A model generated the notes under the pieces. That model was not told the DNA's origin. It saw only the letters and a list, made by a program, of their open reading frames with translations, and ran no database searches. A stretch of 64,000 nt of DNA. It comes from Rutidosis leptorrhynchoides. Taxonomy: Eukaryota > Streptophyta > Magnoliopsida > Asterales > Asteraceae. The DNA lies in NCBI RefSeq assembly GCF_046630445.1, contig NC_092333.1, positions 355,665,001-355,729,000 of the forward strand, written 5' to 3'. Below are positions 59,255-64,000 of the stretch, one piece after another; position 1 is the stretch's first letter, and each line of letters starts with the position of its first letter. The position numbers and the translations under genes are program-made.

Positions 59255-59701
59255 TTACACAAGTTCTAGGTAGCTTTGCATAGCGGCATCATGCGCCTGA
59301 AATAACCCATTAACTTGATTTGACACGAGTTGCGAGTCAACGTATGCATCCAAAAACTTATTACCCAACTGCTGCGCTATACGCATTCCTGATAGTAGCG
59401 TTTCATACTCTGATTCATTGTTTGTGGTTGTGAACACGAATCGAAGCACATAAGTGTACTCTTCCCCCTCCGGACTTGTCAGAACTAACCCTGCGCCTGA
59501 ACCCTCCGGGCCATAAGTTCCATCAGTATACAACTCCCAGGGTTGACTTTCCAGAGGCGCAGTTGAGATACTTTCCTTTGACGCTTCTATATCAACCGTA
59601 GTTTCAGCCAAGTAATCTGCCAATATTTGTCCTTTGACCGCTGTTCGCGGGGAGAAGTTTATTTCATGCTCCCCTAATTCTATGGCCCATTTAGCCAATC
59701 A
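59255..59701 (-). pseudogene. T1 archaeal-type RNase H (second RNase H)
   Basis: About 147 codons without a stop: LAKWAIELGEHEINF tether, then LYTDGTYGPEGSGAGLVL (first Asp), TTNNESEYETLLSGM (Glu) and DAYVDSQLVSNQV (second Asp). This fits the additional archaeal-like RNase H that marks Tat/Ogre-type elements. It is followed, after two stops, by the linker to integrase (58901-59131). It is open itself but part of a broken polyprotein. Confidence 0.75.
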
Positions 59702-59728
59702 CCCCAAAACCTCAGGTTTGTACAGCAC

Positions 59729-59833
59729 ATGTGCTAATACAATAGTTGTCAGTATGTCACATTTAATCCATGCACGCTAAAGGTGACTTGTAGGATTGTG
59801 TTATACATAGGTAGCGCGTCCCGCGACGTGTAC
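59729..59833 (-). other. Third intron-like insert, decayed acceptor
   Basis: After LTDQPIRQ the minus strand continues CAG|GTACACG at 59833. Family sequence (LYKPEV) resumes at about 59728. The 105-bp insert is a multiple of three. The last bases are CACAT rather than an expected CACAG, so the acceptor may have mutated; an upstream TTAG would shift the frame. Weaker than the other two. Confidence 0.35.
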
Positions 59834-60290
59834 CTGTCTTATTGGTTGGTCAGTCAATACCATTATAGGATGCGCTTGGAAATATCGACGCAACCTACGA
59901 GCTGTGTGCACAAGCGCGTATACCAGCTTTTCTATTGGCATGTAATTGACCTTACTACCACTAACCGCCTTACTGACAAAGTATACAGGCATCTGTACCT
60001 GCGTGTTAGAGAATGGGTTGCACATACACATAAACATATAACTTTCTATGCGTATAAAAAATAAACAAAGCATGATACATACCTGCCCCCTATCTGTGAT
60101 AAGAACAGAGCTTATGGCCTCCTTCAAAGTCGCAAGATATAACATCAATGTCTATCCCGACACAAGCGCGGTTAAAGTAGGCAGTTCTTTCAAAAGCGCC
60201 TTCATTTCTAGAAAAGCTTTCTCGCCTCCTCTGTCCACTTGAATTTTGACTTTTTCAATGAGTTCTTTAAAGTCCGGAAGAATGCAAAGA
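59834..60290 (-). pseudogene. T1 first RNase H domain with intron-like insert
   Basis: EEAEKAFL-like start near 60230 (EKAFLEMKALLKELP), then LKEAISSVLITDRGQ, and after the insert VQMPVYFVSKAVSGSKVNYM, EKLVYALVHTARRLRRYFQA and HPIMVLTDQPIRQ. A stop lies near 60149. The 84-bp insert 59999-60082 separates DRGQ from VQMP. Confidence 0.75.
59999..60082 (-). other. Putative 84-bp intron in T1 RNase H
   Basis: Minus strand: GGGGGCAG|GTATGTATC (60082) ... CTAACACGCAG| (59999), then GTACAGATGCC. Canonical GT-AG ends, AT-rich body, phase 0. Removal joins ITDRGQ to VQMPVYFVSK, the usual family sequence. It is read through as 28 extra codons, so it adds no stop. Confidence 0.6.
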
Positions 60291-60402
60291 CCTAACTGCT
60301 GCTTTTGACAGGAAGCGTGTTAGCGCTGCCAGTTTTCCTGTCAGGATTTGAACTTCTTTTCTGGATTTTGGTGACTGCATCTGTTCCACTACTTCAATTT
60401 TT

Positions 60403-61247
60403 TTAGGAATCGCACGGATTCCTCTTGGGGTTACTATGTGCCCCAATAATTTTCCCTCTTCTTCCCCAAAACTGCATTGCGGGGTTAAGTTTCATGTTGA
60501 TTTTGCGCAGGGAGTTGAACGTTTCAAGGATGTCATCCAGTAGTTGCACTTCTTTATTGCTTTTGATAACCAAATCGTCGACATAAGTTTCTAGGTTCCT
60601 ACCGATTCGATCTTTGAACACAACATCAACCACCCTCTGATAGGTCTCACCAGCGTTTTTCAGTCCAAAGGCATCTTTGTGTAACAATAGATCCCTTGAT
60701 CTGTATGGAACGCAGTCTTGTCTTCATCAGCCTTCGCCATCTGAATCTGATGGTACCCCTTGTACGCATCCAAGAAACATTTAAATCTGAACCCATATAA
60801 TGATTCGACTTTCCAATCTATCTCCGGAAGAGGATAGTTGTCTTTGGGACACGCTTTGTTAATATCTTTAAAATCAACACACATGCGCCATGAACCATCA
60901 GCTTTCTTGACTAAGACATGATTTTCTACCCAACTTTGATAGTGTACCTCCCTAAGTATGTTTGCATTCACTAGCTTTTCAACCTCCATTCGCAGCCACT
61001 CGCTTCTTTCTGGGGCCATAGGCCTTTTCTTCTGTCGCACCGGAGTTAAACTTGAGATAGCATTTAACTTGTGCTCTGCTATTTCACGAGGCACTCCTGT
61101 CATGTCCTCTTCACTCCATGCGAAAACATCCATATTGGTTATTAGCATATTCCACAACTTGACTTTAACGTCATTAGATAAGCTGCCCCCAATCTGAATT
61201 CGCTTGTCTGGGTGCTTTGGATTAACAATAATAGAGCAGCTTCGCAT
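60403..61247 (-). pseudogene. T1 reverse transcriptase, frameshifted
   Basis: MDVFAWSEEDMTGVP, HKLNAISSLTPVRQKKRPM, VLVKKADGSWRMCVDFKDIN, ACPKDNYPLPEID and LDAYKGYHQIQMAKADEDK (61247-60680); then a one-base loss near 60672 in KMPFGLKNAG; then NAGETYQRVVD and catalytic TYVDDLVIKS (about 60590-60565). A second shift occurs near 60480. The motifs place it firmly in the Tat lineage. It synthesised element cDNA; now inactive. Confidence 0.85.
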
Positions 61248-61310
61248 TTGTTCATCAATGGTAGGAATCGATTTCGGTGGTGTGATGGATGGACAAAGAG
61301 CCCTTCTAGA

Positions 61311-61832
61311 CTACATCCAGATGGTTGCTATTCCTTGCCTGGTAAGGAATTTTATCATACCATGAACTGTCGAAGGCACCGCGCCAAACTTCTGCAAAGT
61401 AACTCTTCCCAAAAGCACATTGTAACAAGAGTAAGAGCGTACCACACAAAATTCAATGGGCACAGCTTGAGAGTGAGAGGGATCATTATCATCTACTAAT
61501 TTCAATTCGAGTTCAACGCACCCCAACGGCCATGCCGACTCCCCAGAGAACCCAGAGAGCATAGTAGTTGGCGCGCGTAATTTTGATTTGATCTCCTCAT
61601 GTAGCTGCCTAAAGCAGTGCTCGTACATAACATCAATGCTGCTCCCCGTATCAACATTTAATCTCTTAACATTGTATCCATAATCATTAACGCGCCCCTT
61701 GATAACAATCGATGCATCTGACGGTTTTACAGTCTGTAGTGGTGGGAACGATATTGGTTCTATCTCACACTCCTCTAACTGTTCGCATTCCGCCTTTGTC
61801 CCGTGTGCCAGGCATGCACCATGTTGATCGTT
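61311..61832 (-). pseudogene. T1 aspartic protease region
   Basis: 174-codon frame on the minus strand, bounded upstream by TAA 61833-61835. It contains VIKGRVNDYGYNVKRL, the active site NVDTGSSIDVMYEHCF (DTG at 61644-61652), and the domain continuing to SCYNVLLGRVTLQKFGAVP and HGMIKFLTRQGIATI. It is in the usual place between gag and reverse transcriptase. The upstream gag is in another frame. Confidence 0.78.
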
Positions 61833-61835
61833 TTA

Positions 61836-62333
61836 TCAGTGCACTTGTCAGTATTCTTTTTTGGATTTCGCGCGCCCTTATCAGGCGCTTGATTCTGCGA
61901 AGAAGATCCTTGCTTCTTTGCAGGTTTCAAATGGTTGAGCTCGCCTCTCCTGAGGCACTCTATAACCTTTCCAATGAAAGATTTACACCGATCGATTTCA
62001 TGGCCATAATCGTTATGGAACTAACAGAACTTTGACTTATTGCGCCTAACGTATTCTGACATCTTACTAGGCTCAGAGAACGTTAAACAAATAGTTTCAG
62101 TAGCCAAGATTTCTTTCGGCGTTTTATTCAACTCGCACATTATCGCGAAGTTCTGGTTTGGGAAGTGCCCCATCCCTTGATCGGCTCCCACGTTTAATCT
62201 TCGGAACTTGTTATTATGCTTTGACGAGCCAAACCCCTAGCCAAAACCATCACTTTTGCGCTTTGACCCACCGGTAGACCCCTGATGAGAATCGTCATCT
62301 CTGCCACTCTTTCCATCATGATACTTGGTGCTG
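61836..62333 (-). pseudogene. T1 gag C-terminal part
   Basis: Minus-strand frame with MSEYVRRNKSKFC, stop (62021-62023), then FHNDYGHEIDRCKSFIGKVI, the C..H....C-type knuckle seen at the end of Tat Gag proteins, followed by a Lys/Gln-rich tail. The upstream part (KYHDGKSGRDD...) also has a stop near 62237. The rest of gag is displaced by T2, which starts at about 62334. Confidence 0.7.
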
Positions 62334-62826
62334 TGTAATCAATCCATAATCAATGAGTTACTTAATTAAGGATTTAGTGCAATGAGATTAAGATGGAGGA
62401 TGGGATGTTTGATGATTATTTTGGGCCCTGATGATCGTCTTTCACTTTAGCAATCAAGTGATCAACCACCCCGACCCGGTCTTGATTGTTAATTAGCATG
62501 ATTCACCTTAACATAATGTAAAAGTTCCTTGGGCAAGATCACAAGAGAAAATTACAAAGGTTCAGGCAAATGGCAGAGAATCAACAACCTATAAATGAGA
62601 GGTCAAGCTCTCTATTTATAGTATTCGAAATATTCACGGTCTATGGATTGTCTAATCATCTGCGCAATCTTAACAAAATAACCTGATATCTTTTATTAAT
62701 GCGGCAACTGATCCGCTATCTTTATTTTTAGCGAATACTCCAAGCCTCTTGAATACACTTCTCGTAACTTCTGGTTCTAACCTTTAATAAATAAAATATA
62801 CATATACAATGCTATGTATATGATCA
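62334..62826 (-). repeat. T2 3' LTR (about 493 bp)
   Basis: The minus strand starts TGATCATATACATAGCATTG at 62826 and ends ...GATTACA at about 62334 (two bases uncertain). A TATA box TATAAATAGA lies at 62611-62620. It directly interrupts T1 gag. The partner LTR is beyond the window, so this could also be a solo LTR, but the purine tract argues for a 3' LTR. Confidence 0.6.
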
Positions 62827-62839
62827 AGTCCCCCCAGTT
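62827..62839 (-). promoter_or_regulatory. T2 polypurine tract
   Basis: The minus strand reads AAACTGGGGGGACT next to the LTR start, a typical plus-strand primer. Confidence 0.65.
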
Positions 62840-63052
62840 TATTATGATACATTTTACAAAGTAAATGTATCATGATAAACTCTAAAAAGTTTGCAGTTAT
62901 TCATGACCGCTATCCGCATTATAACATTTTTGCTATGCCTTTGTTACCGTTACAGCAAACAAAGTTACCGTTTTTATCCGTTGGCGAAAATATTACCGTT
63001 TAATCATCATGACGAATACTTAAACGTAATTGATTAGCACTCTTACTTTCCC

Positions 63053-63061
63053 TATATATAT
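63053..63061 (+). promoter_or_regulatory. TATA-like box of T2 antisense gene
   Basis: TATATATAT at 63053-63061, followed by CCGGTGTCCACAATCACAAA and a CAA/TTC-rich leader typical of plant 5' UTRs. The first ATG is at 63179. Confidence 0.5.
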
Positions 63062-63178
63062 ACCGGTGTCCACAATCACAAATTTCCTACTCGCTATTCA
63101 GAACATCTTACAATTAATCGAATATTCAATCAACCTTTGCAACCACTTTCTTACTCACAACTTCTTTTCAATTAACAA

Positions 63179-64000
63179 TGAGGATCGGCAAAGTTGACAG
63201 CAAGGTTAACCCAAAAACCTTGATTACAAAGTTATTAACAAGCCCCGAATCCAAATCGACAGCGTCATCTGGAAAAGAATAGCAATGAATTCTAGTTGTC
63301 GATTTAACTTCCAAATCTCCTCCCACCACTCCGCCAAACGACCATACCAGACGCCGCCATCGTCGCAGAGAAAAAAGCTGAAGCAACGCGACTCGACCCT
63401 TTATGATAACCCGATCATATCCGATTATGAGGGTGATCAATAAATGGGTAAGTCCCAAATATTATTTCATAATTACAACATTTGCGATGCTTATATTTCT
63501 CTGCTAATTTATAAATTGCGTATTTTTGCAGGCGAATCAACCGGTGATCCAGTTTTTCCCATCCCGAATACTGTTGACCAAATAACTGAGTTGTTCCGCA
63601 TTCCACCCGACTCTTATGGGGTGAGAGTTGACGGTTTATCGGGATATACTTGTGCTACTTCTTCTGCGGCGCTAGATCAATGCCACCAGATGAAGCTGGA
63701 AATCCCAAACGAGCTTCGCCGTGAGTTCTCGAAGCTTTCTACACTTGAGGTACATAACAGCTTCGTGCAGAATTTTTATACGGCATTTAATTCTGCATAC
63801 GACATGATTTGTCGCCAAGAACAATTCTTCAATGTTCTTGAGGCTGAAAAGCCAAATATTTGACTGAAAAATCCAAGGCTGCAGACTGCGAAAAGTGTTG
63901 TGTTGATCTATATTATGAGCTCACCGCAGCAAAAACCGCCGTTGATGATTTAAAACAAGTTTCTACTGCGGCTGATAAAGAAAACAACCTTCAAGCAACT
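63179..64000 (+). pseudogene. T2 antisense extra gene, 5' part
   Basis: Frames from ATG 63179 (MRIGKVDSKVNPKTL, stop about 63282) and, in another frame, a basic segment (QRKKLKQRDSTLYDN, about 63369-63413) leading to the splice donor at 63448. Exon 2 from 63532 gives GESTGDPVFPIPNTVDQITE, GYTCATSSAALDQ and ELRREFSKLSTLEVHNSFVQ. A frameshift near 63860 leads into a coiled coil (ADCEKCC ... LKQVSTAADKENNLQ) to the window end. One TAA precedes the donor (63441-63443). It is probably the same protein type as the T1 antisense ORF. No known domain recognised; coiled-coil C-terminus. Confidence 0.5.
63448..63531 (+). other. Putative 84-bp intron in T2 antisense gene
   Basis: Donor ATGG|GTAAGTCC and acceptor TATTTTTGCAG|GCGAATC are both near-ideal plant splice sites around an AT-rich, T-rich body. 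Splicing joins the upstream frame to GESTGDPV in phase 1. Confidence 0.65.

Larger units (their letters stand above)
56124..62333 (-). mobile_element. T1: decayed Tat-lineage Ty3/gypsy element
   Basis: Minus-strand gag (end), protease, reverse transcriptase, RNase H, a second archaeal-type RNase H, and integrase, in that order from 62333 to 57747, followed by an antisense ORF (plus strand) to its left. A dual RNase H and a downstream antisense extra ORF are known traits of the Tat lineage. T1 is cut at the left by Y and at the right by T2, so its LTRs are not seen. Many stops and frameshifts show it is old. Confidence 0.8.
62840..64000 (-). mobile_element. T2: 3' end of a second Tat-like element, with antisense gene
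   Basis: Interior of the element whose 3' LTR is 62334-62826. Its only visible gene runs on the plus strand, opposite to the element, as in T1. 62840-63050 has no gene and would be the upstream region of that antisense gene. The element continues past 64000. Confidence 0.5.

Noticed and set aside
1..64000. Host single-copy genes, rRNA or organelle DNA
   Set aside because: Every long ORF belongs to a retrotransposon domain or lies within LTRs; no rRNA or plastid-type sequence was recognised.

Overview
The window looks like heterochromatic, repeat-dense nuclear DNA of a flowering plant with a large genome. It is AT-rich, no host single-copy gene was recognised, and essentially every base can be assigned to nested LTR retrotransposons. 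Element types (Tekay-like chromovirus with about 3.2 kb LTRs, Athila-like, Tat-like with an extra antisense ORF, Sirevirus-like copia) point to a eudicot. Asteraceae is my guess from general resemblance, not something proved here.

Layout, outermost to innermost. The right end (56124-62333) is a decayed Tat-lineage Ty3/gypsy element on the minus strand (T1). Its gag is cut by a second minus-strand Tat-like element (T2, 62334-64000, runs off the window). The left side of T1 is cut by an Athila-like LTR on the minus strand (Y, 54849-56123). A plus-strand Athila-like LTR end (54484-54845) abuts Y, and the 5' LTR plus gag-protease of a related element (X) lies at 5776-9968, with its tail at 30517-31262. 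X is interrupted at its left end by element B1 (minus, 1-5775), in its middle by a non-autonomous copia-like element (C1, minus, 9969-30516, TSD CCCTA), and after its tail by a rearranged, palindromic element B2 (31263-54483). Two nearly identical complete Tekay-like elements sit inside these: A1 (15465-28565, TSD TTAAA) in the coding region of C1, and A2 (41053-54170, TSD ACATC) in the gag-like ORF of B2.

The most unusual content is in A1/A2. Between the primer-binding site and gag they carry two extra sense-strand genes: a 204-codon acidic-repeat protein and a 227-codon F-box-type protein. The F-box frame has kept exactly the same length in both copies. The module ends at a hairpin (AACGGGTAGGTACTACCCG) whose left half is the same sequence that sits immediately before the 3' LTR. 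A1 is nearly intact (one stop in gag-pol); A2 carries seven stops.

Other notable structures: two clean GT-AG, intron-like 81-84 bp inserts inside conserved pol domains of T1, plus a third with a damaged acceptor; antisense ORFs in T1/T2, the T2 one with its own TATA box and an intron; a 4.4-kb-arm head-to-head palindrome in B2 with a 21-bp spacer; a tRNA-like Pol III promoter in the B2 LTR; an array of GCCGGCGGCTT palindromes in the U3 of Y; and multiple polypurine tracts and tandem repeats in C1. Identities and difference counts quoted are by-eye readings, not alignments.
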